Of a stretch of 41,925 bases of DNA, positions 1 through 8,850 are shown piece by piece. Where the stretch lies: assembly GCA_002411085.1 (NCBI GenBank), contig DHQK01000217.1, positions 1 to 41,925 of the forward strand, read 5' to 3'. Numbering within the stretch: position 1 is the first letter of the stretch; every line of letters starts with the position of its first letter. The DNA is from Marinilabilia sp. UBA5340. Its GTDB lineage: Bacteria > Bacteroidota > Bacteroidia > Bacteroidales > Marinilabiliaceae. The notes beneath the pieces are model-generated. The model did no database searches. It had not been told where the DNA came from and worked only from the letters and a program-made list of their open reading frames with translations. The position numbers and the translations under genes are program-made.

Positions 1-74
1 TCAGAATGACATCAAAATTGAACTTTTGGGGCAGCCTCTTTCATCCGGATGTTTTTGAAATTTAGTTCGGCTTT

Positions 75-443
75 TTAGGGTGTTGGGTGAAAAGCCTCCA
101 CAATGTGTTCCATTTCCCAGGCTTCTTCGTTTTTTTTGGGCAGCCAACATATCAGGTCGAACCGGGTTTCGCAGTCCAGTTCGTTTTGCATGATGTAGGC
201 TTCTGCGGCATGGACTATCGCGTTTATTTTTGCAGGAGTTAGGCTGTTTCGGGGGTGTTCGTGGTAGTCGGAATCCCGGGTGCGCACTTCCACAATCACC
301 AATACTTTGTCATCCCAGGCAATAATGTCTATCTCTTTATGACCGAACCGGTAATTTCTGGCTACCAGCCGGTATCCCTGGTCTAGCAGATAAGAGGCTG
401 CTTTGTCTTCTCCTTTTTGTCCTAATTTATTGTGTTGGGCCAT
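75..443 (-). CDS. YraN-like (UPF0102) predicted nuclease-fold protein
   Basis: A 120-residue protein when started at the ATG at 441-443 (MAQHNKLGQKGED). An upstream in-frame ATG at 476 would add 11 unrelated residues and overlap the neighbouring carboxypeptidase gene, so the inner start is preferred and fits the family's usual length of about 120. The order GxxGEDxAxxYL, then ARNYR, then EIDIIAWDD, then VIVEVRTR is the YraN/UPF0102 pattern, a small restriction-endonuclease-like fold whose cellular role is not settled. The usual ExK of this fold reads E-V-R here. It follows the carboxypeptidase gene on the same strand and is probably co-transcribed with it. The family call is firm; nuclease activity is inferred from the fold only. 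Confidence 0.85.
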   Translation of the reverse strand: MAQHNKLGQKGEDKAASYLLDQGYRLVARNYRFGHKEIDIIAWDDKVLVIVEVRTRDSDYHEHPRNSLTPAKINAIVHAAEAYIMQNELDCETRFDLICWLPKKNEEAWEMEHIVEAFHPTP

Positions 444-466
444 GATTAATGTGTTGTGGTGAGACT

Positions 467-1378
467 TTAAGTCCAAAGAAGCATGCCGCCTTCTTCATTG
501 ACCTGCAGGTGTGTTTGAGCACCCATCAGCAAGGGTTCGTTGACTGGAGCATGGCCTGAAGGGAAATTAAACAAAACCGGATAATCATAATGCTCTACCG
601 CCTCCCGGATGATTTCATTGGCCGATTTTCCAAAAGGGGTCGGATTGTCGTTCATCTCGGTGAGCTGGCCCACAATTAGTCCGGCAAGACCTTCCAGTTT
701 GCCTGCCATTTTAAGGTTTTGCATCATTCTGTCAAGATGATACAGTTTCTCCCCAACCTCTTCGATAAAAAGGATTTTCCCATGTGGTTCAAACTGATAT
801 TTGGTGCCACTGAGCATGCACAAAAGTGAGAGATTTCCTCCTGTCAGTTGTCCTCCTGCAGTACCGAAACGGTTGAGTGGATGTGGGGTAGTTCGGTAGG
901 TTACATCGTGTCCCTGCAGCAAGTCAAGCAGGTGAAGGAAATCCTGTTGAGTGTCAGTTTCAGGTTTTATGTTGACAGGCATGGGACCATGAACGGATGC
1001 AACATTGAAGTTGTTTTGCAGTGCTGCATGAAATACCGTGATGTCGCTGAAACCAACCAGCCACTTTGGCTTAGCGGGCATGCGCGAAAAATCCAGTTGT
1101 TGGATAATTCTGGAAGATCCATATCCTCCCCGGCAGCACCAAATCACGTCTAACTCCGGATGATCGATGAATGTTTGAAGATCCTCAGCGCGTTGTTCAT
1201 CGGTTCCTGCAAACTGGTAATATTCCCCGGTTGCATATTTGGCACGAATGCTTCTGAAACCCTGACTGTTTAGGAAATGTTCTGCATTTTCCACTGCTTT
1301 GGCTTCAATCTTTCCTGCGGGAGACACCAGTCCGAAGAGGGCGCCCTTTTTTATCAGGGGAGGAATTGCTGTTGACAT
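467..1378 (-). CDS. LD-carboxypeptidase, peptidase family S66 (LdcA/MccF-like)
   Basis: A 303-residue cytoplasmic enzyme of the S66 serine peptidase family. LdcA members remove the terminal D-Ala from tetrapeptides during peptidoglycan recycling; MccF members cleave microcin C-type conjugates. Visible landmarks are LVSPAG near residue 17, CRGGYGSSR at 82-90, the nucleophile in GFSD (Ser111), the IEEVGE segment at 205-210 holding the catalytic Glu, and the His of SGHAPVN (His276). All three members of the Ser-Glu-His triad are therefore present at family-typical spacing. There is no signal peptide. Recycling is the default guess, since there is no toxin-immunity context. The gene lies directly upstream of the YraN-like gene on the same strand. 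Confidence 0.9.
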   Translation of the reverse strand: MSTAIPPLIKKGALFGLVSPAGKIEAKAVENAEHFLNSQGFRSIRAKYATGEYYQFAGTDEQRAEDLQTFIDHPELDVIWCCRGGYGSSRIIQQLDFSRMPAKPKWLVGFSDITVFHAALQNNFNVASVHGPMPVNIKPETDTQQDFLHLLDLLQGHDVTYRTTPHPLNRFGTAGGQLTGGNLSLLCMLSGTKYQFEPHGKILFIEEVGEKLYHLDRMMQNLKMAGKLEGLAGLIVGQLTEMNDNPTPFGKSANEIIREAVEHYDYPVLFNFPSGHAPVNEPLLMGAQTHLQVNEEGGMLLWT

Positions 1379-1388
1379 ATCTTACTGC

Positions 1389-1425
1389 TTTGAGTACAAG
1401 ATTTTAACATCTTTGGTTATCTTTG
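1389..1425 (+). promoter_or_regulatory. Candidate Bacteroidota promoter for metG
   Basis: A perfect -7 box TATCTTTG (TAnnTTTG) lies at 1418-1425, with a TTTG at 1389-1392 as possible -33 element. The 25-base spacing is longer than the usual 19-23, so the -33 part is doubtful. It would give a 5' leader of roughly 100 bases before the metG ATG at 1540. Confidence 0.4.
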
Positions 1426-1539
1426 TGAAGATAAATAAAACCTTTCAAAAGTATTTGCTCTTGTTGGGTTTTGGAGAGAAAGTTACGATTTAAAATATTT
1501 ATTTTCAAGAAAATACATATATCAGAGATTCGAGCTATT

Positions 1540-3573
1540 ATGAGTAATTTTAAAAGAACACTTGTTACCACAGCCCTGCCTTATGCCAATGGTCCTGTTC
1601 ATATCGGGCACCTGGCCGGGGTGTATGTTCCTGCCGATATTTACGTCAGATATTTGAGGATGAAGGGGGAGGATGTGTTGCATATCGGTGGTTCAGATGA
1701 GCATGGAGTGCCCATTACGCTGAAAGCCAGAAATGAAGGGGTGACTCCGCAGGATATTGTGGACAAGTATCATCATTTGATAAAAGATTCTTTTGAGAAA
1801 TTTGGGATCAGTTTCGATATTTATTCACGTACCACCAGTGAAATGCACCATAAAACTGCTTCCGAGTTTTTCAGGAAACTTTATGACAACGGTGCCTTTA
1901 TTGAAAAGGAAACAGATCAGTATTACGATGAGGAAGCGAAACAGTTTTTGGCCGATCGATATATTACGGGAACCTGTCCGCATTGTAACAGTACTGGTGC
2001 TTATGGCGACCAGTGTGAGAGTTGTGGTACATCCCTTAATGCCACAGATCTGATTAATCCTAAATCTATGATATCGGGAAGTACCCCGGTGATGAAAAAA
2101 ACAAAACACTGGTATTTGCCGCTTGATCAGCATCAGGAGTTTCTGGAAAAATGGATTTTGAAAGAACATCAGGAGTGGAAACCTAATGTTTACGGACAAT
2201 GTAAGTCGTGGCTCGATCTTGGATTGCAACCCCGCGCCGTAAGTCGGGACCTTGGCTGGGGTGTTCCCGTTCCGGTAGAAGGTGGGGAAGGTAAAGTGCT
2301 TTACGTATGGTTTGATGCACCGATCGGTTATATCTCTGCCACTCGCGAACTAACCCCCGATTGGGAAAAATACTGGAAAGATCCTGAAACACGACTGATT
2401 CATTTTATCGGTAAAGACAATATTGTCTTTCACTGTATTGTTTTTCCTTCTATGCTCAAGGCTGAGGGTTCTTTTAATTTACCCGACAATGTGCCCGCCA
2501 ATGAATTTCTGAATCTGGAAGGTGATAAAATTTCCACTTCCCGTAACTGGGCTGTCTGGTTGCATGAATACCTGGAAGACTTTAAGGATAAGCAGGATGT
2601 TTTGCGATATGTGCTTACGGCTAATGCGCCTGAGACCAAAGACAATGATTTTACCTGGCGTGATTTTCAGGCCCGAAACAATAATGAGTTGGTGGCTATT
2701 CTTGGTAATTTTGTGAATCGCGCAGTGGTGCTTACTCACAAGTATTACGATGGAGCAGTGCCCCTTATCGGAAAAACCGAGCCCTTTGACGTAGAAACCA
2801 TGGAAGAGATTCCTGCACTGGTCAGTCGTATTGAGAAAAGTCTGGATAATTTTAAATTCAGAGAGGCAGTTCGTGAAGCGATGAATCTTGCCCGTTTAGG
2901 AAATAAATATTTAGCTGATACAGAGCCATGGAAGCTTCAAAAAACCAATCCTGAGCGAGTAAAAACCATTATGAATATTTCCTTGCAGATTACAGCTAAT
3001 CTTGCGTTGGTTATGGAGCCTTTCCTGCCTTTTACCGCAAAAGCCATGCGTGATATGCTGGGGATGGAAGATGCTTCCTGGGATCAATGTGGAAAAACCG
3101 AGCTTTTGCGTGCCTCTCATAAAATTAATGAAGGCAGGTTACTGTTTGAGAAAATTGAGGATGCTCAAATCCAGGCGCAACTCGATCGTTTGGCAAATAC
3201 CAAGAGTAGTAACGAAGCCGAAAACAAAGAAGCTACTCCTGCCAAAGCAGATATCACTTTCGATGATTTTATGAAGATGGATATGCGTGTAGGTACCATT
3301 CTGGAAGCAGAGAAGGTACCGAAAACGAAGAAGCTTCTTAAGATCAAAGTGGATACAGGAATTGATAAACGAATTGTAGTTTCCGGTATTGCTGAGTTTT
3401 TTGAGCCTGAAGATATTGTCGGACGTCAGGTTTCTATTTTGGTTAACCTGGCTGCCCGTAAAATAAAAGGAATCGAATCGCAGGGGATGATTCTGATGGC
3501 GGAGGATGCTGACGGACGACTTGATTTTGTTGCTCCCGGCTCTAAAATTAAACCAGGATCAGAGATCAGATAA
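1540..3573 (+). CDS. metG: Methionyl-tRNA synthetase with C-terminal tRNA-binding domain
   Basis: Charges tRNA-Met with methionine in the cytoplasm. The reading frame is open from 1471, but the ATG at 1540 (MSNFKRTLVTTALPYANGP) gives the family-typical N-terminus and 677 residues, so the 23 upstream residues are dropped. Class I signatures are HIGH at 21-24 and KISTS at 330-334 (the KMSKS loop). A zinc knuckle has Cys146, Cys149, Cys159 and Cys162. From about residue 570 to the end there is an EMAP/Trbp111-like tRNA-binding domain (MDMRVGTILEAEKVP, then KGIESQGMIL), the long bacterial dimeric form. The gene ends just before a hairpin terminator shared with the convergent SPOR gene. Confidence 0.97.
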   Translation: MSNFKRTLVTTALPYANGPVHIGHLAGVYVPADIYVRYLRMKGEDVLHIGGSDEHGVPITLKARNEGVTPQDIVDKYHHLIKDSFEKFGISFDIYSRTTSEMHHKTASEFFRKLYDNGAFIEKETDQYYDEEAKQFLADRYITGTCPHCNSTGAYGDQCESCGTSLNATDLINPKSMISGSTPVMKKTKHWYLPLDQHQEFLEKWILKEHQEWKPNVYGQCKSWLDLGLQPRAVSRDLGWGVPVPVEGGEGKVLYVWFDAPIGYISATRELTPDWEKYWKDPETRLIHFIGKDNIVFHCIVFPSMLKAEGSFNLPDNVPANEFLNLEGDKISTSRNWAVWLHEYLEDFKDKQDVLRYVLTANAPETKDNDFTWRDFQARNNNELVAILGNFVNRAVVLTHKYYDGAVPLIGKTEPFDVETMEEIPALVSRIEKSLDNFKFREAVREAMNLARLGNKYLADTEPWKLQKTNPERVKTIMNISLQITANLALVMEPFLPFTAKAMRDMLGMEDASWDQCGKTELLRASHKINEGRLLFEKIEDAQIQAQLDRLANTKSSNEAENKEATPAKADITFDDFMKMDMRVGTILEAEKVPKTKKLLKIKVDTGIDKRIVVSGIAEFFEPEDIVGRQVSILVNLAARKIKGIESQGMILMAEDADGRLDFVAPGSKIKPGSEIR

Positions 3574-3576
3574 AAC

Positions 3577-3606
3577 AAAAAAGCCGCTTACTCAAGCGGC
3601 TTTTTT
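3577..3606. terminator. Bidirectional intrinsic terminator between metG and the SPOR gene
   Basis: Thirteen-base arms at 3577-3589 (AAAAAAGCCGCTT) and 3594-3606 (AAGCGGCTTTTTT) flank a 4-base loop. There is an A-run on one side and a T-run on the other, so it can stop transcription from both convergent genes. Confidence 0.9.
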
Positions 3607-3624
3607 ACTTTATTTTGGAACCGG

Positions 3625-4581
3625 TTATTCTTTCAATAACCAAACATTCTTATATGTTTCGTTTTTGCGTAGCGAAAAAAGTTTCTGTTGTGCTTCATCT
3701 CTGTTGGCAAATGAGTATAAAGCAACCCTGAAACGACCATTCTCTGAATGCAGCAGGTTCGCCTCAGAAAAACCATCACTTTTAAAGGCATTCAGTGTCT
3801 GGTTTGCGGGGGCTTCATGTTTAAAACTTGCTGCAATCAGATGAAATTTTAAATCAGATGTAGCTTGGAGATTCCCCTGAGTTTCTATTGGTTGAGATTT
3901 CTTTTCGGCTTCAATGATTAAGGCATTGTCTTCTGCTGCTTCATTGGCCTGGAGGGATGAAACTTCCTTTTTGCTGTTTTCCGCGAATGCCGATAACATG
4001 TTTGATGTTTCTACCTTTTGGTGTTCAGGCATATCCAGGCTTGGCGAGAACAGCAGTAACCCGGCAATCATTGCGGCTACAGATGTCCAGTATCGAGGAG
4101 AGCGACTTTGCAGTAAACGTCGAACCGGCTCCTCGTTTTTACGAGCAATGGAAGCATTGTTGTGCAGAGGCTCGAAATGAAATTCATCCAATCCAAAGGC
4201 ATCCGGAAGAAATTGATTGCGTTCGTTGGGGGTAAACTGGAAATTGCCCAATGCATCTTTCCTGAAAGCACCAATGCCATTTAGTTCTATGGGGGCGCCC
4301 AAATCAATCCGTTGCTTAAGTGTCTTGACATAAACATTGATTAGTTCTGAGCTTTCTTCCCAGGTTTTTCCTTCCCGTTTGATGATATGGTTAATCAGCA
4401 GACCATCATTGTGCGACAGACTGCGGTTGAAACCAATTTCTTTTGCGGGTGGCAGGAAGAGGTTTCGATCTTCGATGGCCGTTGCAGCTTTGTAATTGGC
4501 TACAAAACCACCCAGTCCCGGCACGATAACGCAATCGTGCAGACATAATAAATCTGATATGTGCTTTTCTATGCTTGCCAT
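3625..4581 (-). CDS. HU-CCDC81-like domains, one membrane segment and a C-terminal SPOR domain
   Basis: A 318-residue protein in three parts. Residues 1 to about 138 (MASIEKHISDLLCLHDCVIVPGLGG, ending near FHFEPL) match the paired bacterial HU/CCDC81-type domains found at the N-terminus of Bacteroidota SPOR proteins. WTSVAAMIAGLLLFSPSL at about 165-182 is a single membrane helix. Residues 244-318 form a SPOR domain (KFHLIAASFKHEAPANQT, then GRFRVALYSFANRDEAQ), a fold that binds denuded glycan strands at division sites. This predicts a cytoplasmic HU-like head and a periplasmic peptidoglycan-binding tail. Whether the HU-like part binds DNA is not known from sequence. The gene stands alone, convergent with metG and divergent from galE. 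Confidence 0.85.
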   Translation of the reverse strand: MASIEKHISDLLCLHDCVIVPGLGGFVANYKAATAIEDRNLFLPPAKEIGFNRSLSHNDGLLINHIIKREGKTWEESSELINVYVKTLKQRIDLGAPIELNGIGAFRKDALGNFQFTPNERNQFLPDAFGLDEFHFEPLHNNASIARKNEEPVRRLLQSRSPRYWTSVAAMIAGLLLFSPSLDMPEHQKVETSNMLSAFAENSKKEVSSLQANEAAEDNALIIEAEKKSQPIETQGNLQATSDLKFHLIAASFKHEAPANQTLNAFKSDGFSEANLLHSENGRFRVALYSFANRDEAQQKLFSLRKNETYKNVWLLKE

Positions 4582-4788
4582 ATTGCAAATTTAAACAAAT
4601 TATACGCGATGTGCATATTTTTGTTTTTAACACCTGTTGAAAAGGTGTTGAAAACTTTGCAGGCTCTTTTTTACCTCTGAGCCTTGATGTTTCGTTTCAA
4701 ATTCAGATTCACACATTTATTATCGTGATTTGATTTGCTTTTGTTAATTTTACCAGCTTAAAGGAACCAAGAATTATTTAAAAGTCTT

Positions 4789-5817
4789 ATGAACAAACAG
4801 ATTTTGGTGACCGGTGGAACCGGCTATATTGGCTCGCATACTGTGGTAGAGCTTCAAAATGAAGGTTTTGATGTGATTATAGTGGACGATCTGTCCAACT
4901 CAAGCATTGAAGTGCTTGACGCTATTGAAAAAATTACCGGAAAAAGACCGGCTTTTGAAAGGTTTAATTTGGCTGACAGGGAAAAGACCGGTGCGTTTTT
5001 TGAAAATCATCAAAATATCGATGCGATTATTCATTTTGCTGCTTTTAAGGCTGTGGGAGAATCAGTGGAGAAGCCGTTGGAATACTACCGTAACAACCTG
5101 GTGTCACTGATGAATCTGTTGGAAAACATGAAAAAGCACCAGGTTCCCAATATGGTATTCAGTTCCAGTTGCACCGTCTACGGACAACCCGAGCTTCTTC
5201 CGGTCACAGAATCTACGCCTCGTAAACCGGCTGAATCGCCTTATGGAAATACCAAAGCTGTATCTGAAGACATTATGCGCGATTTCAGTAATGCCAACGA
5301 GAATATCAACTGTATTGCACTTCGTTATTTTAATCCTATCGGTGCCCATCCTTCAGCTTTGATTGGAGAACTTCCGGTGGGAATCCCAAACAATCTGGTC
5401 CCATTTATTACCCAAACAGCTGCAGGATTGCGAGATGAACTCAAAATTTTCGGTGATGATTATGATACCCCTGACGGAACAGCTGTTCGCGATTACATCA
5501 ATGTGGTAGACCTGGCCAAAGCACATGTTGTTGCCATCAACCGATTACTGAAAACAAAACAAAAGGCTGCTTATGAGTATTTCAATGTGGGCACCGGAAA
5601 CGGGTATTCTGTGATGCAGTTGGTCAAAACATTTATAGAGGTGAACGGAGTGGATCTGAAATATCAGATTGTGGGACGTCGGGCCGGAGACATTGAAAAG
5701 ATATGGGCCGATACCACGTATGCCAACAAAGAACTGGGCTGGGAAGCTGAAAAAACGCTTGAAGAAACGCTTGAAAGTGCCTGGGCCTGGGAAAAAAATG
5801 TACGAAATATTAAATAG
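4789..5817 (+). CDS. galE: UDP-glucose 4-epimerase
   Basis: Interconverts UDP-glucose and UDP-galactose with tightly bound NAD in the cytoplasm, feeding surface glycan synthesis. The 342 residues are the normal length. The extended short-chain dehydrogenase features are GGTGYIGSH at 9-17 for NAD, SSSCTVYG with the probable catalytic Ser127, and Tyr152-x-x-x-Lys156 in SPYGNTK. ALRYFNPIGAHPS and the C-terminal GRRAGDIEKIWADT segment are characteristic of GalE. It is followed after two bases by rfbB, so the two are almost certainly co-transcribed. Specificity for the GlcNAc forms cannot be excluded. Confidence 0.95.
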   Translation: MNKQILVTGGTGYIGSHTVVELQNEGFDVIIVDDLSNSSIEVLDAIEKITGKRPAFERFNLADREKTGAFFENHQNIDAIIHFAAFKAVGESVEKPLEYYRNNLVSLMNLLENMKKHQVPNMVFSSSCTVYGQPELLPVTESTPRKPAESPYGNTKAVSEDIMRDFSNANENINCIALRYFNPIGAHPSALIGELPVGIPNNLVPFITQTAAGLRDELKIFGDDYDTPDGTAVRDYINVVDLAKAHVVAINRLLKTKQKAAYEYFNVGTGNGYSVMQLVKTFIEVNGVDLKYQIVGRRAGDIEKIWADTTYANKELGWEAEKTLEETLESAWAWEKNVRNIK

Positions 5818-5819
5818 TC

Positions 5820-6875
5820 ATGGAAAAAACTATCTTAATAACCGGAGGTGCCGGATTTATTGGTTCTCATGTGGTACGTCTCATGGTTCAAAAATATCCC
5901 GGTTACCGGATTCTGAATCTTGATGCCCTCACGTATGCCGGAAACCTTGAGAATCTTAAGGATGTGGAGTCGAGCGTCAATTATGAGTTTGTAAAAGCGG
6001 ATATTACCGATGAAAAGGCCATCAAAAAGGTTTTTGATACCTACAAACCTGATGGTGTTATTCATTTGGCTGCGGAGTCACACGTGGACAGGTCGATTAG
6101 TGATCCACTGGCTTTTATCCGATCAAATGTGATAGGGACGGTAAATCTCCTCAATGCAGCCCGCGATCTTTGGGGGGTAAATTCCGAAGGTAAGAGGTTT
6201 TATCATATTTCTACGGATGAGGTTTATGGTTCCCTTGGAGCTACCGGGTTTTTCACCGAGGAGACGGCTTATGATCCACGCAGTCCTTATTCGGCCTCAA
6301 AGGCCAGTAGTGACCACATGGTAAGAGCATGGCATCATACCTATAATTTACCGGTGGTAATTTCCAATTGTTCCAACAATTACGGGCCCAATCAGTTTCC
6401 TGAAAAGTTGATCCCATTGGCTATAAACAATATCAAGCATAATAAGAATATTCCGATCTACGGGAAGGGGGAGAATGTACGTGACTGGCTTTATGTGGAA
6501 GATCATGCTGTGGCTATCGACCTGATATTCCATAAAGGTCAAAACGGAGAGACCTATAATATCGGAGGTAACAATGAATGGACCAATATCGACCTGATTC
6601 GAAAGCTTTGTGAAGTGATGGATAAAGCCCTTGGGCGCCAGTCCGGGGAGTCTGCAAAGCTGATCACTTTCGTGAAAGACCGTGCCGGACATGACAAACG
6701 GTACGCGATTGATTCAGGGAAATTAATGAAGGAACTGGGTTGGGAGCCATCACTTCAGTTCGAAGAAGGTATCGAAAAAACAGTTGACTGGTATCTTGGA
6801 AATGAGGATTGGCTAAAGAATGTGCTATCCGGGGATTATTCCAATTACTATGCTCAACAATATGATGGAAGGTGA
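5820..6875 (+). CDS. rfbB: dTDP-glucose 4,6-dehydratase
   Basis: Converts dTDP-glucose to dTDP-4-keto-6-deoxyglucose, the second step of the dTDP-L-rhamnose route. The 351 residues include the NAD motif GGAGFIGSH (9-17), the dehydratase triplet Thr132-Asp133-Glu134 in STDEVYGS, and Tyr157/Lys161 in YSASK. The NNYGPNQFPEKLIP segment is diagnostic of RmlB. The start lies two bases after the galE stop, pointing to one transcript. The other rhamnose genes (rmlA, rmlC, rmlD) are not in this window, so the product could also feed other 6-deoxy sugars. Confidence 0.95.
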   Translation: MEKTILITGGAGFIGSHVVRLMVQKYPGYRILNLDALTYAGNLENLKDVESSVNYEFVKADITDEKAIKKVFDTYKPDGVIHLAAESHVDRSISDPLAFIRSNVIGTVNLLNAARDLWGVNSEGKRFYHISTDEVYGSLGATGFFTEETAYDPRSPYSASKASSDHMVRAWHHTYNLPVVISNCSNNYGPNQFPEKLIPLAINNIKHNKNIPIYGKGENVRDWLYVEDHAVAIDLIFHKGQNGETYNIGGNNEWTNIDLIRKLCEVMDKALGRQSGESAKLITFVKDRAGHDKRYAIDSGKLMKELGWEPSLQFEEGIEKTVDWYLGNEDWLKNVLSGDYSNYYAQQYDGR

Positions 6876-6905
6876 TTTCTGAAATATTTTAACTCCACAT
6901 TGTGG

Positions 6906-6944
6906 AAAAAAAGACGACTTTTTTTTCATAAGTCGTCTTTTTTT
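6906..6944. terminator. Bidirectional terminator between rfbB and glmS
   Basis: Arms AAAAAAAGACGACTT (6906-6920) and AAGTCGTCTTTTTTT (6930-6944) are fully complementary around a T-rich 9-base loop. The A-run and T-run on either side serve both convergent genes. Confidence 0.9.
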
Positions 6945-6963
6945 GTTTGGGTTTAAACAATAG

Positions 6964-8802
6964 TTATTCCACTGTAACTGATTTTGCCAAATTCCTGGGT
7001 TGATCCACATTGCAGCCACGCATCACTGCTATCTGGTAAGAGATTATTTGCATTGGCACTACAGCCAACAACGGGGAAAGCGCTCTGTGACATTTCGGAA
7101 TTTCGATTACATCATCAGCAATTTTTCGAAGCGTCTTTTCTCCTTCGGTAACGATGGCTACCACTTTCCCATTTCGGGCTTTTACCTCCTGTATGTTACT
7201 AACGATTTTTTCATAAGAATCATCTTTGATGGCAAGTACAAAAACCGGCATGTTTTCATCGATAAGTGCAATGGGGCCGTGTTTCATCTCTGCCGCCGGA
7301 TAACCCTCAGCATGAATGTAGGAGATTTCTTTGAGTTTCAATGCTCCTTCCAGGGCTACAGGGTACAGTACTCCCCGTCCCAGATACAAGGCGTTGGTAA
7401 CGTTGATGTATTTGTTGGCTACATCTTTGATAAAACCTTCATGTTTCAGTATCTCCCGCATTTTCTCGGGTACCTCAGTCAGTGCTTTCACCATCTGCAC
7501 ATAATCAGAGTCTGCAATGAGCTTTTTACGGTGTCCCAGCAAAAAGGCCATCATGGTGAGTACGGTTATCTGCGCGGTAAATGCTTTTGTGGAAGCCACT
7601 CCGATTTCGATTCCTGCGTGGGTGTAAACACCTGCATCTGTCTCGCGTGAAATGGAGGAGCCTGCAACGTTACAAATTCCAAGAATAGTTGCTTCCGATT
7701 GTTCCCGAACCATGCGAATGGCCGCCAGTGTATCTGCCGTTTCACCGCTCTGGGAAATGGCAATCACTACATCATCGTCGTACAACAATGGCTTTCTGTA
7801 TCGGAATTCTGAAGCATATTCTACTTCAACCGGAACGCGTGCATATTCTTCGAAAAGGTATTCACTTACCAGTCCTGCATGCCAGGAGGTACCACAGGCA
7901 AGGATGATGATTCTTCGGGCTTCGATAAGTTTGGGCAGTACATCGAAGATTCCTCCCAGAAATATTTTGCTGTGATCCATCGAAATGCGGCCCCTGAAAG
8001 TATCTTCGATAGAAGCGGGTTGATCGTGGATCTCTTTTAGCATAAAATGCTCGTAATCTCCCTTGTCGATCTCATCAATACTTAGTTCGATTTTCTGAAC
8101 CTGCGGTGTCTTGATGTCATTTTTTAGGTTTTTCAGATCAAAATGATCACGATCTACCACCGCGACTTCCTCATCATTGAGAAAAACCACTTTGTCGGTA
8201 TATTCAATGATAGGGGTAGCATCCGAAGCCATAAAATATTCATTTTCTCCTACACCGATAACCAGCGGACTCCCTTTACGGGCTGCAATCAAGCGGCCTG
8301 GTTCATCAGCACAATAGATTACCAGCCCATAAGCGCCAACTACCTTTGTGAGGGCAAGTCTTACCGCCAGTTCGGCTGATACTTTCTGTTCTATATAAAT
8401 ATTTTCGATGAGGTTGGCCAGCACTTCCGTATCAGTTTCGCTTTTGAAGCTGTATCCCCGGTTAGTGAGTTCTTTTTTCAGATGGCTGTAGTTTTCAATA
8501 ATCCCGTTGTGAACCAATACGAATTTCCCGTTCTCCGATTCATGGGGGTGGGCATTGGTATCATTGGGTTCTCCATGCGTGGCCCATCGGGTATGTCCAA
8601 TACCTATAGAACCTGATATTTCCTTGCCCTTCACTAAGCTTTCCAGATCTTTGACTTTTCCTTTGCATTTGTAGAGATGGGTATCTTCATTCATTAATGC
8701 AATTCCGGCCGAGTCATATCCTCTGTATTCCAGGCGCTGAAGACCTTTAATCAAAATTGGATAAGCGGTTCTTTCTCCTACATAAGCTACTATTCCACAC
8801 AT
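6964..8802 (-). CDS. glmS: Glutamine-fructose-6-phosphate aminotransferase (isomerizing)
   Basis: Makes glucosamine-6-phosphate from fructose-6-phosphate and glutamine, the entry step to UDP-GlcNAc, peptidoglycan and lipopolysaccharide. The frame is open to an ATG at 8835, but the enzyme needs an N-terminal Cys after Met removal, and MCGIVAYVG begins at the ATG at 8800-8802, giving 612 residues. An N-terminal class II amidotransferase domain (YRGYDSAG, GIGHTRWATHG) is followed by two SIS sugar-isomerase domains (ILACGTSWHAG, ISQSGETADT, then ALYLGRGVLYPVALEG). The C-terminal LAKSVTVE is typical. It lies 48 bases behind the DUF4954 gene on the same strand and is probably co-transcribed. No glmS ribozyme was recognised upstream. 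Confidence 0.97.
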   Translation of the reverse strand: MCGIVAYVGERTAYPILIKGLQRLEYRGYDSAGIALMNEDTHLYKCKGKVKDLESLVKGKEISGSIGIGHTRWATHGEPNDTNAHPHESENGKFVLVHNGIIENYSHLKKELTNRGYSFKSETDTEVLANLIENIYIEQKVSAELAVRLALTKVVGAYGLVIYCADEPGRLIAARKGSPLVIGVGENEYFMASDATPIIEYTDKVVFLNDEEVAVVDRDHFDLKNLKNDIKTPQVQKIELSIDEIDKGDYEHFMLKEIHDQPASIEDTFRGRISMDHSKIFLGGIFDVLPKLIEARRIIILACGTSWHAGLVSEYLFEEYARVPVEVEYASEFRYRKPLLYDDDVVIAISQSGETADTLAAIRMVREQSEATILGICNVAGSSISRETDAGVYTHAGIEIGVASTKAFTAQITVLTMMAFLLGHRKKLIADSDYVQMVKALTEVPEKMREILKHEGFIKDVANKYINVTNALYLGRGVLYPVALEGALKLKEISYIHAEGYPAAEMKHGPIALIDENMPVFVLAIKDDSYEKIVSNIQEVKARNGKVVAIVTEGEKTLRKIADDVIEIPKCHRALSPLLAVVPMQIISYQIAVMRGCNVDQPRNLAKSVTVE

Positions 8803-8850
8803 ATTCTGTTGGTTATTTTTGTTTCTCCTGAACAAATATATTTAGTCAGG

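Noticed and set aside
4586..4593. Perfect -7-like box TAAATTTG on the minus strand upstream of the SPOR gene
   Set aside because: It would place transcription start at the ATG itself and there is no -33 element at the right distance; probably a chance A/T-rich match.
4745..4752. TAATTTTA before galE as a -7 box
   Set aside because: It matches 7 of 8 positions only and lacks a TTTG at suitable spacing.
7000..7650. A 216-codon open frame on the plus strand opposite glmS
   Set aside because: It lies wholly antisense to a well-conserved enzyme, has low-complexity, Phe/Tyr/His-rich composition and no family resemblance.
8803..8850. glmS ribozyme or leader structure upstream of glmS
   Set aside because: The gap to the DUF4954 gene is only 48 bases and shows no ribozyme-like structure; this ribozyme is mainly known from Gram-positive bacteria.
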